Made by a program: the position numbers and the translations under genes
Notes under the pieces: generated by a model
Database searches by the model: none
Seen by the model: only the letters and a program-made list of their open reading frames with translations
What the model was told of the DNA's origin: nothing
NCBI GenBank assembly: GCA_964437735.1
Contig: CAYTID010000026.1
Location: 1 to 26,512, forward strand
Direction of reading: 5' to 3'
DNA length: 26,512 nucleotides
Origin: CAYTID01 sp964437735
Lineage (GTDB): Bacteria > Bacteroidota > Ignavibacteria > UBA10030 > BY39
Shown: positions 13,898-22,525 of the stretch, piece by piece
Layout of the letters: each line of letters begins with the position of its first letter
Numbering within the stretch: the first letter of the stretch is position 1

Positions 13898-15478
13898 ATG
13901 ACATGTTTTCAATTGAACATATTGACGGAAATTCCAATGGGTATACTTTCTGCACAAACTAGTTCAATTAATCCGAACCAAACGGATGATGGTCAGGAAA
14001 CCGGACTTTCATTCGAATCGGGATTGGTTCACTTGTTGGATAATCAGATTCAATCCGAGCCGACCTATAATGTTGAGATTGTCCAACCGGACCTCTCTGC
14101 CATCTTTCCACAGAATGTCAATCAAATTAATCCTTTATCCGTAAACAATTCTTTCGGTATGGCTAATCAGAATATGGATGTATTGATTTTTCCAATCAGT
14201 TTTGAGGCGGCCGAATTGCCGAATGCGGTAAATAATCCGGACAGCGGAGGAAAAATCGTAAATATTTCACTGGAAGTTTCGACATCTTTGGAAAGTGTTA
14301 TCAGTTTGCCGGAAGGAAAATTTTTAAAGAATATCGATGGGTATCTCAGCGAAGCTGCTTCGAGAGATATAACCCAACGCCGTGGGCTTGAAGTTGAAGG
14401 AGATCATTCACCGAAAATATCAGATCAGAAATATGATTTTGTTACTTCAAAATCGAATCCAAAAGAAATTAAAACCGACGCAATGAATGAAATTGCTACG
14501 AGAAATATGGAACAATCTGAAAATATCCGTATAACGCCAAGAGGAAATCTGATAAAGTTCAATTCAAGTTTGATCGAGGATAATCCGGTTATTATTCCAA
14601 AAAATATCACATTTACCATGAACGATAATTTCATTGGTGAAAATGGGATGATAAATACATCGATGAAAGTCTCGGAATTTATAAGAATGATTAGCAATGA
14701 TCCTGATTTTCAAAAGCCGGCTTTTCAGAGAACCGGCAAGGATGTAAACAAAATCCCGGATTTATCGGAACGAATGATCAATGAGGACAAACCTGACATC
14801 AGACCAGTAAGAACGACGACGGATTCAAGCGCGGATGATAGAACGGACACATCGGGTAAGCAGTCATTCGGTACAATGGTTGATACTGACGATCCGGTAG
14901 ATAAAACAACTGAACAAAAGGCGGGAAAATTTATCGATCCAAAAATAACAGATGTAAAAAATGATCCAACTGGAACAAATCAGGTTAATAATCTGAGATC
15001 AGAGCTTTCACTGAATGAAATTAAAACTTTGCAGCAATCAAAAATTTATGATTTTGGCTTAAACCAAAAACTTTCGCCTCAGTCCATTGATAAGATTATA
15101 AAACAGCTTTCGCTGGCTATTGATAAAGAGGTGTCTGAAATTAACATAAAATTAAGACCTGAACATCTCGGGGAGATTGCTTGTAAGGTTAGAATAGTAA
15201 AACAAAATCTGACCGCGCAGATCGATGTCGTTAATCCTGCTGTGAAGAGTGCACTTGAAGAAAACGTACAGAGATTGGAGCAGGCGTTATTGGCAAAAGG
15301 TATCGAGATGCAGCAGATTGAGATCAGATTCACAATGCCCCAAACGGATATCCCGAATCAAAAACGCCAGGCAGAATACCAGAAAATGAAAAAGGATATC
15401 AAAGAAGAAAAAGACGAAACGTCAGATATAAAAACCCCAAGGTCTTTAGGTTATAATACCATGGAAATAACAATATAA
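13898..15478 (+). CDS. fliK: Flagellar hook-length control protein FliK
   Basis: FliK is a secreted molecular ruler that stops hook growth and switches export to filament substrates by acting on FlhB. The 526 residues are largely low-complexity and probably unfolded, rich in Asn, Asp, Ser and Ile. The conserved Flg_hook domain is at the C-terminus (about 395-490), with INIKLRPEHLGEIACKVRIV, LTAQIDVVNPAVKSALEENV and LEQALLAKGIEMQQIEI. These match the LxPexLGxvxvxi and LrxxLxxxGl patterns of FliK. No clear SD precedes the ATG; Met14 at 13937, preceded by GGAAATTCC, is an alternative. Lies between the MotE-like gene and flgD, as usual. Confidence 0.92.
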   Translation: MTCFQLNILTEIPMGILSAQTSSINPNQTDDGQETGLSFESGLVHLLDNQIQSEPTYNVEIVQPDLSAIFPQNVNQINPLSVNNSFGMANQNMDVLIFPISFEAAELPNAVNNPDSGGKIVNISLEVSTSLESVISLPEGKFLKNIDGYLSEAASRDITQRRGLEVEGDHSPKISDQKYDFVTSKSNPKEIKTDAMNEIATRNMEQSENIRITPRGNLIKFNSSLIEDNPVIIPKNITFTMNDNFIGENGMINTSMKVSEFIRMISNDPDFQKPAFQRTGKDVNKIPDLSERMINEDKPDIRPVRTTTDSSADDRTDTSGKQSFGTMVDTDDPVDKTTEQKAGKFIDPKITDVKNDPTGTNQVNNLRSELSLNEIKTLQQSKIYDFGLNQKLSPQSIDKIIKQLSLAIDKEVSEINIKLRPEHLGEIACKVRIVKQNLTAQIDVVNPAVKSALEENVQRLEQALLAKGIEMQQIEIRFTMPQTDIPNQKRQAEYQKMKKDIKEEKDETSDIKTPRSLGYNTMEITI

Positions 15479-15489
15479 ACGGAGAAGAT

Positions 15490-16164
15490 ATGTCTTCAAG
15501 CATACCCATGTTGAATAATACAAATTTTATGAGTTCCGGTGCCAGCAGCTCCGGGAGTATTCTGGGAAAAGATGATTTTTTGAAAATGTTAATTATGCAG
15601 TTGAGGTTTCAGGATCCTCTGAATCCGATGAACGGCACTGAGTTCGCTGCTCAACTTGCACAATTCAGTTCAGTGGAACAACTGCAGAACATGAATTCAA
15701 ATCTTTTATATAATATTGAAGCAAATTCGATAATGACCCAGTCGATAAATAACGCACTTTCCGCGTCATTTATAGGAAAGGGAGTGAAAGCGAATACCGA
15801 TCAGTTCAAATTCGACGGTAGCAATGAAGTAAAGCTCGGATATTCGCTCCCCTCGAACGCAAGTTCGGTGCTCATTAAAATTTTTGATGATGGTGGAAAT
15901 CTTGTAAAGCAAATAAACTCATCCGAGCTTACAAAAGGAGATCATGCCGTAGTATGGGACGGAAAAGACGAGCACGGGCAGCCAGTCGGTTCCGGAAAAT
16001 ACAAGTTCACCGTTGAGGCGAAGGACGGCGACAAAATTTTAAGCTCAAATAAATATATTTTTGGCACTGTTTCAGCAGTACGTTTTAAGCCGGACGGGAC
16101 AGTTTTTGTGATAAATGGTTTAGAAGTATCGCTTTCATCGATATTAGAAATAATGCAAGGGTAA
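15490..16164 (+). CDS. flgD: Hook-cap / hook assembly protein FlgD
   Basis: FlgD forms the cap needed for polymerisation of FlgE into the hook. The 224-residue protein opens with the family signature LGKDDFLKMLIMQLRFQDPL (about 25-44), followed by NPMNGTEFAAQLAQFSSVEQ and LQNMNSNL. The C-terminal half has the FlgD Ig-like module with KIFDDGGNLVKQINSSELTK and HAVVWDGKDEHGQPVGSGKY, the FlgD_ig pattern of vW.G.d..G..v..G.Y, and a closing FlgD-tudor strand. A GGAG SD lies eight bases upstream of the ATG. It is followed by the TIGR02530-like gene. Confidence 0.96.
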   Translation: MSSSIPMLNNTNFMSSGASSSGSILGKDDFLKMLIMQLRFQDPLNPMNGTEFAAQLAQFSSVEQLQNMNSNLLYNIEANSIMTQSINNALSASFIGKGVKANTDQFKFDGSNEVKLGYSLPSNASSVLIKIFDDGGNLVKQINSSELTKGDHAVVWDGKDEHGQPVGSGKYKFTVEAKDGDKILSSNKYIFGTVSAVRFKPDGTVFVINGLEVSLSSILEIMQG

Positions 16165-16168
16165 TAAT

Positions 16169-16558
16169 ATGTCAAACTCGATCATCAATGGTGTGAATGT
16201 TCCGTTTATACCCGTTGGGGGAGTGAACGGGGTTCATTCACGGCCTCCGGTCGGCATTCCGGAGGAAAAATCGTTTCAGGAAATATTTCAAAAGGAACTA
16301 CGTGATATAAAATTTTCGAAACATGCCACGGAGAGGCTTGAATCGAGAAATATGAAGCTTAGCGGAGCTGATCTAAACAGTATCGAGAAAGCCGTAAATA
16401 TTGTCGAGGAAAAAGGCGCCCGCGATTCTTTGATATTTCTTCGTGACATGGCTTTCATAGTAAATATTAAAAACCGAACAATAATCACGGCGATTGATCA
16501 AGAAAATCTGAAACAAAACGTATTTACGAACATCGACAGTGCAATTGTGGCAGAATAA
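16169..16558 (+). CDS. Flagellar operon protein, TIGR02530 family
   Basis: A 129-residue protein of the conserved but functionally unassigned flagellar operon protein family (TIGR02530), commonly found between flgD and flgE as here. Diagnostic motifs: SFQEIFQKELRDIKFSKHAT (about 35-54), ERLESRNMKLSGADLNSIEK, then AVNIVEEKGARDSLIFLRD and AFIVNIKNRTIITAIDQ with the terminal VFTNIDSAIVA. The SKHATERLESR block and FTNIDSA ending are close to the family consensus as I remember it. The N-terminal 30 residues are Gly/Pro-rich and flexible. The start lies four bases after flgD with an AAGGGTAA SD. A role in hook assembly is suggested only by constant position. Confidence 0.88.
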   Translation: MSNSIINGVNVPFIPVGGVNGVHSRPPVGIPEEKSFQEIFQKELRDIKFSKHATERLESRNMKLSGADLNSIEKAVNIVEEKGARDSLIFLRDMAFIVNIKNRTIITAIDQENLKQNVFTNIDSAIVAE

Positions 16559-16587
16559 ATATGAATTTAAACTAATAAACAAACAAC

Positions 16588-16659
16588 GGGCTGGACTCTT
16601 ACAATGCTGAAGGCATTTCTGGGGAAGCCCATGCTGAGCTGACTGACAGAGGCTCGGCG
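16588..16659 (+). ncRNA. Structured leader upstream of flgE, possible cis-regulatory RNA
   Basis: The 133-base gap before flgE contains three stems. GGGCT (16588-16592) pairs with AGCCC (16626-16630), enclosing a perfect small hairpin AATGC-TGAAG-GCATT (16603-16617). Immediately after comes TGCTGAGC (16632-16639) pairing with GCTCGGCG (16652-16659, two G-U pairs) around a 12-base loop. The stretch is more GC-rich than its AT-rich surroundings and ends about 20 bases before the flgE SD. I could not match it to the c-di-GMP-I or II riboswitches or any other class I can recall; the Termite-flg motif, also found before flagellar operons, is a class to compare. Its function is inferred only from structure and place. 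Confidence 0.5.
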
Positions 16660-16691
16660 GAAATATCAACACAAAATAAAAGGAGTCAAAT

Positions 16692-17957
16692 ATGTCATTT
16701 TTAAGATCACTATCAGCAGGAGTTTCCGGATTACGCAATCATCAAACAATGATGGATGTGGTAGGCAACAATATTGCAAACATCAATTCGATCGGATTCA
16801 AATCCGGGAGAGTAACCTTCGGGGAACTGTTCTCCCAAACATTATATGGCGGATCACAACCGGGAGATTCATTAGGTGGCTTGAATCCGCGCCAGGTTGG
16901 CCTAGGTATGGGTGCGAGAACAATTGACACTATTTTTAGTCAGGGAAATATTGAAATGACCTCAGTTTCCACTGATCTGGCTGTTCAAGGCAACGGTTTT
17001 TTTATAGTAAATAAGAACGGACAAAATTATTATACTCGTGACGGCGGATTCAGACTTGATGCGAAAGGCAGATTCGTGAATCCAAGCAATGGTGCTATTC
17101 TTCAGGGGAGATTAGCAAATGCTGGTGGTGATATCGATCCTGGGACGAAACTAGAAAATATAATCATTCCGCTCGATGCCAGGGCAAAAGCTAAAGCGAC
17201 AGATTCGGTCAAATTTTCTGGAAATCTTAATTCCGCATCTGCTACAGGAGACACCGCAACCGGAACAATCACAATTTATGATTCTTTGGGGAATAAACAT
17301 TCGCTCTCACTGACATTCACAAAAACTGATACGGCAAATGAGTGGACTTGGTCAGCAGATGTCGGATCTCCGGCAGTGATATCCGCCGGCGGAAGCGGCA
17401 CGATTACATTCAACTCTGACGGTTCTCTGAACGCATTCACTTTTAACGGCGGGGCATCAAATCTGCAGTTCGATCCTTCCAATGGAGCAAGTCAGATGAC
17501 AGTCGGTATGAATATAGGAACACCGGGATTATTTTCCGGTCTAACGCAGACTCAAGGAACGTCAAACATCATTCCAACTGAGCAGAACGGTTATGAATCC
17601 GGAAAATTAAATAACATCTCGATCGATCATAACGGAAAAATAGTAGGCTTTTTCTCAAATGGAACGCTCCAGACGCTCGGAGAAATTTTGCTTGCAGAAT
17701 TTATCAATCCGGCTGGTTTACTGCATAGTGGTGAAAATCTTTTTGAACTCGGGCATAATTCCGGTATCCCTCAAATAAATATACCCGGCAATTTGTCTAA
17801 TTCAACGATCGTAGCCGGCGGGCTTGAACAATCCAATGTCGATCTCGCCGAGGAATTTACCAAAATGATAACCGCGCAGAGAGGATTCCAAGCAAACGCA
17901 CGGGTGATCAGTACAAGCGATGAATTCCTCCACGAAGTAGTAAATATTAAACGTTAA
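16692..17957 (+). CDS. flgE: Flagellar hook protein FlgE
   Basis: FlgE polymerises into the hook joining rod and filament. The 421-residue length is typical. The N-terminus shows the rod/hook signature MDVVGNNIANINSIGFKSGR (about 18-37) followed by VTFGELFSQTL. The D1 region includes STDLAVQGNGFFIV and GQNYYTRDGGFRLDAKGRFV, and a FlgE-type inner domain with GTITIYDSLGNKHSLSLTFT (about 193-212). The C-terminal flg_bbr domain contains LEQSNVDLAEEFTKMITAQR and GFQANARVISTSDEF. A strong SD (AAAAGGAG) precedes the ATG. It is the last gene of the operon, followed by an intrinsic terminator, and is preceded by a structured leader that sets it apart from its operon. Confidence 0.97.
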   Translation: MSFLRSLSAGVSGLRNHQTMMDVVGNNIANINSIGFKSGRVTFGELFSQTLYGGSQPGDSLGGLNPRQVGLGMGARTIDTIFSQGNIEMTSVSTDLAVQGNGFFIVNKNGQNYYTRDGGFRLDAKGRFVNPSNGAILQGRLANAGGDIDPGTKLENIIIPLDARAKAKATDSVKFSGNLNSASATGDTATGTITIYDSLGNKHSLSLTFTKTDTANEWTWSADVGSPAVISAGGSGTITFNSDGSLNAFTFNGGASNLQFDPSNGASQMTVGMNIGTPGLFSGLTQTQGTSNIIPTEQNGYESGKLNNISIDHNGKIVGFFSNGTLQTLGEILLAEFINPAGLLHSGENLFELGHNSGIPQINIPGNLSNSTIVAGGLEQSNVDLAEEFTKMITAQRGFQANARVISTSDEFLHEVVNIKR

Positions 17958-17970
17958 GCAAAAATAATAC

Positions 17971-18006
17971 GGGGCAGTTTTTCCTGCTGCCCCCTAAATT
18001 TTTTTT
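17971..18006 (+). terminator. Intrinsic terminator after flgE
   Basis: GGGGCAG (17971-17977) pairs perfectly with CTGCCCC (17987-17993) around a T-rich loop and is followed, five bases later, by eight consecutive T residues (17999-18006). This is the clearest rho-independent terminator in the window and closes the sigma-54 rod-hook operon. The T-run reaches to within seven bases of the next ATG. Confidence 0.88.
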
Positions 18007-18013
18007 GAAAAAC

Positions 18014-20056
18014 ATGGAAAATGTAATCAAAATATTAGTAATTGAAGATGAAATATCTTACTTCGAATTATACACTCACATGCTAATTGAATCCGGTATG
18101 CAGTATCAATTAAAATTGGTCGGAACTGAAAAGGAGCTTGTAGACGCAATAAATGATTATAAACCCGATGTAATCTTATCAGATTATTCAATGCCTGACT
18201 TCAACGGAAAAAGGGCATTAGAAATTACGATGGAACATACTCCAATTACTCCATTCATATTTATTACCGGAGAGATCAACGAGGAAATTGTTGTGGAGTT
18301 GATGAGCGCGGGGGCGACCGATTACTTGATAAAAACCAATTTTTCACGTTTTATGCCGGCAATTATCAGGGCGCTGGAGAAAAAGAAGATCCGCCAGGAA
18401 AAGGATATGGCTGAGAATTTATTGAGAGCAAATGAGGAGCGTCTACGAACAATAATTAATTCAATGGATGATACGATTTTTATTCTCGAAAAAGATATTA
18501 TCTTGAGCGGAATATACGGAAATATGACAAGTTCACTTCATTTGCCGCTTGAAAGGGCTGTTGGGAGAACCCCAAGGGAAGCTATGGGGGCTGAGATCGG
18601 AGAAAAATTCGAACAAGCGATAAAGGAAATGAATGAGAAAGAAAAAGTCATTTTCGAATGGTCTCTGAGAACGAACAGGAGGGAATTCCATTTTGAAACC
18701 ATTATAACTAAACGACTTACCTCCAGTAATGAGCACACCGGATATATCGGAGTTTGCCATGATATTACCTTGAAAAAGAATTATGAAATCTCTCTGAAAA
18801 AGTCTGAAGAAGAGTATCGTTCCATATTCGAAAATTCTGTGGAAGGGATGTTTAAAACAACACGGGGGGGGAAATTTCTAAAGGTAAATCCCTCCCTCGT
18901 ATCTATGCTCGGGTATGATTCGGCTGAAGAATTGATTGCGATAGATATCCCTACACAGCTATATCTGGATCCTGCCGATAGAGAGGTATTGCATAAAAAG
19001 ATCGATCCTGTCAGTAATATTGTACATTCCGAGTTGCAACTTAGAAAAAAAAGCGGTGATGTCATATTTGTAAAAGTGCGTCTACGGGTGAAAAGGGATG
19101 ACGCTGGCGAGATAGAATATTACGAGGGTATCATCGAGGATATTTCTGACAGAATCAGATATGAGAATGAAAGGTTGTTACTCGAGGAACAGATAAAAAG
19201 AAGGAATGTTGAGCTTGAATCAACATTACAAAATGTCAGTCACATGCAGGAACAATTGGTTCATTCCGAGAAGATGGCTTCGTTAGGACAGTTGACCGCG
19301 GGCATAGCTCACGAAATCAACAATCCTTTGGCTTTTGTTTCCAGCAATATAAATCGATTCGAAGAGTATTTCGAGGATCTCTTTTCCGTTCTGGGAGATT
19401 GGCATTTAGCAGGCACCGAAATAAAGAACGGATATCCTTCTGTAGAAAAGATTATCCAAATAGAAGAGAAGCAAAACAAACTTGATTTTGAATTCATCTC
19501 CGAAGATTACAAAAACCTGCTTGTGAACACCAAAGAAGGACTAGGCAGAATTAAAAAAATTGTTGAAGAACTTCGTGTGTTTTCGCACAAGTCAAAAGAC
19601 CAATTTGTGGAAACGAACCTGAATGACGCGATATCCGACACAATAACTATTGCTTGGAATGAAATCAAATACAAGGCGACCATTGAAAAGTATTTCGGTC
19701 ATTTGCCTCCGGTGATGTGTATACCCGGAGAAATTAAACAAGTATTCCTCAACCTTCTTGTGAATGCATCTCATGCGATAACCGAAAAAGGAGTGATCAG
19801 GATAAAAACATATGTATCCGAGCCAAACGTAGTCATTGAAATATCGGACAACGGTTGTGGCATAAAGCAGGAAAATCTGAAAAAAATATTTGATCCTTTT
19901 TACACAACTAAAGCGGTCGGAAAAGGGACCGGATTAGGGTTATGGATATCTTCAACGATTATATACAAGCACAAAGGTACTATTACAGTAAATAGTCAGG
20001 TGGGTCAAGGTACCACATTTATCATTCAACTTCCAAAGGAAAAAGATATTAAATAA
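18014..20056 (+). CDS. Histidine kinase with N-terminal receiver and two PAS domains
   Basis: A soluble signalling protein of 680 residues from the ATG at 18014. The TTG at 18005 would add three residues but lies in the terminator T-run. Domains in order: receiver (about 4-120, phosphoacceptor Asp57 in ILSDYSMP, Lys107), PAS 1 (about 140-255), PAS 2 (about 262-385), a short coiled coil, a HisKA helix with AGIAHEINNPLAF (His433), and a complete ATPase domain with N-box FLNLLVNASHAI, G1 DNGCGI, F-box IFDPFYTTK and G2 GKGTGLGLW. No membrane segments. A receiver ahead of the kinase core suggests it is itself tuned by another kinase. Its stop overlaps the next start (TAATG). No SD is visible. It presumably phosphorylates the two receiver proteins that follow. 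Confidence 0.92.
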   Translation: MENVIKILVIEDEISYFELYTHMLIESGMQYQLKLVGTEKELVDAINDYKPDVILSDYSMPDFNGKRALEITMEHTPITPFIFITGEINEEIVVELMSAGATDYLIKTNFSRFMPAIIRALEKKKIRQEKDMAENLLRANEERLRTIINSMDDTIFILEKDIILSGIYGNMTSSLHLPLERAVGRTPREAMGAEIGEKFEQAIKEMNEKEKVIFEWSLRTNRREFHFETIITKRLTSSNEHTGYIGVCHDITLKKNYEISLKKSEEEYRSIFENSVEGMFKTTRGGKFLKVNPSLVSMLGYDSAEELIAIDIPTQLYLDPADREVLHKKIDPVSNIVHSELQLRKKSGDVIFVKVRLRVKRDDAGEIEYYEGIIEDISDRIRYENERLLLEEQIKRRNVELESTLQNVSHMQEQLVHSEKMASLGQLTAGIAHEINNPLAFVSSNINRFEEYFEDLFSVLGDWHLAGTEIKNGYPSVEKIIQIEEKQNKLDFEFISEDYKNLLVNTKEGLGRIKKIVEELRVFSHKSKDQFVETNLNDAISDTITIAWNEIKYKATIEKYFGHLPPVMCIPGEIKQVFLNLLVNASHAITEKGVIRIKTYVSEPNVVIEISDNGCGIKQENLKKIFDPFYTTKAVGKGTGLGLWISSTIIYKHKGTITVNSQVGQGTTFIIQLPKEKDIK

Positions 20057-21234
20057 TGAATATCGAAATGGAGAACTTAAACATACTACCACCTTCAATA
20101 TTGTTCATCGATGATGAGCAATCTATTTTATCATCACTGAGAAGTTTGTTTCGCCGGGAAGGTTATCATCTGCTTTTTGCCTCTTCGGGATCTGAAGCAC
20201 TCACTCTTCTCGATTTACACCATATAGATATTATCGTTACAGACATGCAAATGCCCGAAATGACCGGAAGGGAATTTCTAATAAAAGCAAGCTTCCTTCA
20301 ACCCGATTCGATCAGGATAATCTTGAGCGGTTATGAGGACAAATCCGTCGTTTTGGACACACTCGCAAAAGGCTACGCTCATAAATACATGCTAAAACCT
20401 TGGGATGATATTGAATTCAGGAAAATAATGGCTGAAACCGTTCTAATGACGAGAGATTTTAAAAGTAGAAAAATGAATAAATTATTGAGAAGTTTCAATA
20501 ATCTGCCTTCACCTCCAAATCTTGACAGCAAGCTTCATTTTTTGATCAATAAACCGGAAAGTTCATTAAATGAAATCGTTAAGGAAATAGAAAAAAATCC
20601 GGCTTTGGTGGCGAAGGTATTACAAGTAGCAAACTCAATTTTCTATGCTTCTTATAATAATATCCTGTCCATAAAGGATGCCGTTATATTTATCGGTACG
20701 GCATATATCAGTAATCTTGTTTTAGCCTTAGAAATTTTTCAGACGTTCATGAACAATGCAAGTAATGAGCTTCGCGGTTTGATGGAAGATTTCTGGGAGC
20801 GGTCAATCCGCCGAGCTTCGATGGCAAGAAAAATTTGCACAGACAGTGCGAACCATTTCGATCCTCAGTCGCTTTATATCGCGGCATTATTTTGCGACAT
20901 AGGTTTTTTGGTATGGATCATCTATGATGAAATCAAATTCGAAAAATTTGCTGAATTGGTTAAAAAAAATGAATATTCGTTACAGGAAATAGATTACAAA
21001 GTATTTGATGTGCCTCATTCCTATATCGGAGCAAGTCTACTCCAGCTTTGGAATTTTCCATCTGAAATTGTATTGGCAGTCGCAAACCATCACAACAATT
21101 CGATCGAGCACGAATTTATACAGATAATCCAGATAGCCGACGCAATTGAAGACGAAAGCAGTCTGAACAACAATAACAGCGAATTATCAGATAAAATAGC
21201 TTACTGGCGAAATATTTTAAACAATGTGCAATAA
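20056..21234 (+). CDS. Response regulator with HDOD output domain
   Basis: A 392-residue two-domain protein. The receiver (about 13-130) has FIDDE, phosphoacceptor Asp63 in IVTDMQMP, Ser91 and Lys114 in the LKPWDD motif common in receivers joined to HD-type outputs. The HDOD domain (about 148-350) begins NNLPSPPNLDSKL and has IEKNPALVAKVLQVANSIFY (about 178-197), SIKDAVIFIGTAYISNLVLA, LFCDIGFLVW and AVANHH. HDOD domains are HD-like but usually lack hydrolase activity and act as scaffolds; several influence motility, chemotaxis or c-di-GMP signalling. The start overlaps the kinase stop by one base, and a second receiver protein follows after 19 bases. It is the likely phosphorylation target of the upstream kinase. 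Confidence 0.9.
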   Translation: MNIEMENLNILPPSILFIDDEQSILSSLRSLFRREGYHLLFASSGSEALTLLDLHHIDIIVTDMQMPEMTGREFLIKASFLQPDSIRIILSGYEDKSVVLDTLAKGYAHKYMLKPWDDIEFRKIMAETVLMTRDFKSRKMNKLLRSFNNLPSPPNLDSKLHFLINKPESSLNEIVKEIEKNPALVAKVLQVANSIFYASYNNILSIKDAVIFIGTAYISNLVLALEIFQTFMNNASNELRGLMEDFWERSIRRASMARKICTDSANHFDPQSLYIAALFCDIGFLVWIIYDEIKFEKFAELVKKNEYSLQEIDYKVFDVPHSYIGASLLQLWNFPSEIVLAVANHHNNSIEHEFIQIIQIADAIEDESSLNNNNSELSDKIAYWRNILNNVQ

Positions 21235-21253
21235 ATTTTCATAATGATGTTTT

Positions 21254-22489
21254 ATGCTTGATTCACTGGTATATTCACCCAATAAAAAAATATTATATGT
21301 TGATGACGAAGCGAATCTTCTTTCTTCTTTCAAGTCGTTGATGAGGCGCTCGGACATCGAGCTGAGCACTCTGCAACATTCGGATCAAATTACCGAAGTG
21401 TTGGCTTCTAAAGGTCCTTTCGCCCTGGTAATGTCAGATCAAAAAATGCCTGGTATCGACGGAGTTCAGGTACTGGAAACTGTTGCAAAAATTCACCCGA
21501 CGACAGTAAGGATTATGGTGACAGGGTACGCCGATTATAACGATACCTTGCGGGCTATCAATATCGGAGGAATCAGCCGATATATATCAAAGCCTTGGGA
21601 CGATACGGAGATAAAAAAAATTGTCGAAGAATCCGTTCATCATTATAATCTCGTTGGAGAGAATAAATTTTTAATGAGCCAGTTGAAATTTAAAAACAAC
21701 GATTTGACTGTGTTGCTAAACAAAACGGTTGTGGAGACTGTCAGATTGCTTAGCGATTTTGTCGGTTATATAACTCCGGATGCAAATTCTCAGGTTATGA
21801 GGATCAGAAAGTTAAGCGAATTATTTCTGAACAAACTACCCCAATTGAGTGAAAATGAAATATGGGAACTTGAAAGGGCGATCGATCTTTTTAATCTTGG
21901 TATTGCGGTTTTACCTGCCTGGATTAAGGTCACACTTAACAAGAACGGATTAGGGGAGTTGGAGCGGTTTAGTGAAGCACAAATGCACCATATAATGGCT
22001 GCCGGACTGCTAGAAAAAATTCCGAGATTTGAAAATGTTGCTAAAATAATCCGTTACCACAAAAAGTATTTTAATGGTGAAGGTGAACCAAAATATGAAA
22101 AAATTTCAGGGAGTGATATCCCGCTGGGTTCGAGAATATTGAAAATATTAATTGATATTGACAAGATGTCAACAGAAGGAATGAAAGGGAGCGCTATTTT
22201 TGAATTTTTGATGGCTAAACCACAGATTTATGATATAGATATCATCAACCATTTTTTAAGTACCCAAACGAATCAAACTTCTCAGGAAATTGAAGTCAAA
22301 ATAACACTGAACGAACTACAATCCGGGATGACCGTTATGGAGGATTTAACTACAAAAGCCGGATTCAATCTTCTGAAGAACAATTCTGTCATTTCAGAAA
22401 CCAATATTAATATCTTAAAACAATGGCATAAAAAAGATCCTGTTAATGAGCCATTTCTTGTTAGGAAAACACTTTCTGATACTTTGTAG
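21254..22489 (+). CDS. Response regulator with degenerate HD-GYP-like output domain
   Basis: A 411-residue protein. The receiver (about 11-130) has YVDDE, Asp62 in VMSDQKMP, Thr90 and Lys113 in SKPWDD, and is similar to that of the preceding gene. The output region (about 165-310) keeps the helical layout of HD-GYP c-di-GMP phosphodiesterases but has lost the catalytic centre. The HD pair is Phe213-Asn214 (DLFNLGI), the HHE motif is YHK (268-270) and GYP is GEP (277-279). The C-terminus (about 345-411) has ELQSGMTVMEDLTTKAGFNL, as found after HD-type domains in such regulators. It is probably not an active phosphodiesterase and could be a binding or scaffold protein. Last gene of the three-gene signalling unit. 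Confidence 0.85.
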   Translation: MLDSLVYSPNKKILYVDDEANLLSSFKSLMRRSDIELSTLQHSDQITEVLASKGPFALVMSDQKMPGIDGVQVLETVAKIHPTTVRIMVTGYADYNDTLRAINIGGISRYISKPWDDTEIKKIVEESVHHYNLVGENKFLMSQLKFKNNDLTVLLNKTVVETVRLLSDFVGYITPDANSQVMRIRKLSELFLNKLPQLSENEIWELERAIDLFNLGIAVLPAWIKVTLNKNGLGELERFSEAQMHHIMAAGLLEKIPRFENVAKIIRYHKKYFNGEGEPKYEKISGSDIPLGSRILKILIDIDKMSTEGMKGSAIFEFLMAKPQIYDIDIINHFLSTQTNQTSQEIEVKITLNELQSGMTVMEDLTTKAGFNLLKNNSVISETNINILKQWHKKDPVNEPFLVRKTLSDTL

Positions 22490-22525
22490 ATTTGCAAAAG
22501 AGTCTAATATTTAATGAAATACATC

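Noticed and set aside
16062..16078. TTTGGCACTGTTTCAGC inside flgD, with a TGGCAC -24-like core
   Set aside because: No TTGC or TTGA at the required -12 position; it is coding sequence of flgD.
16588..16659. c-di-GMP-I (GEMM) riboswitch in the flgE leader
   Set aside because: The conserved GCAAAC and ACGCAAAG-type core elements are absent, so only an unclassified structured leader is reported.
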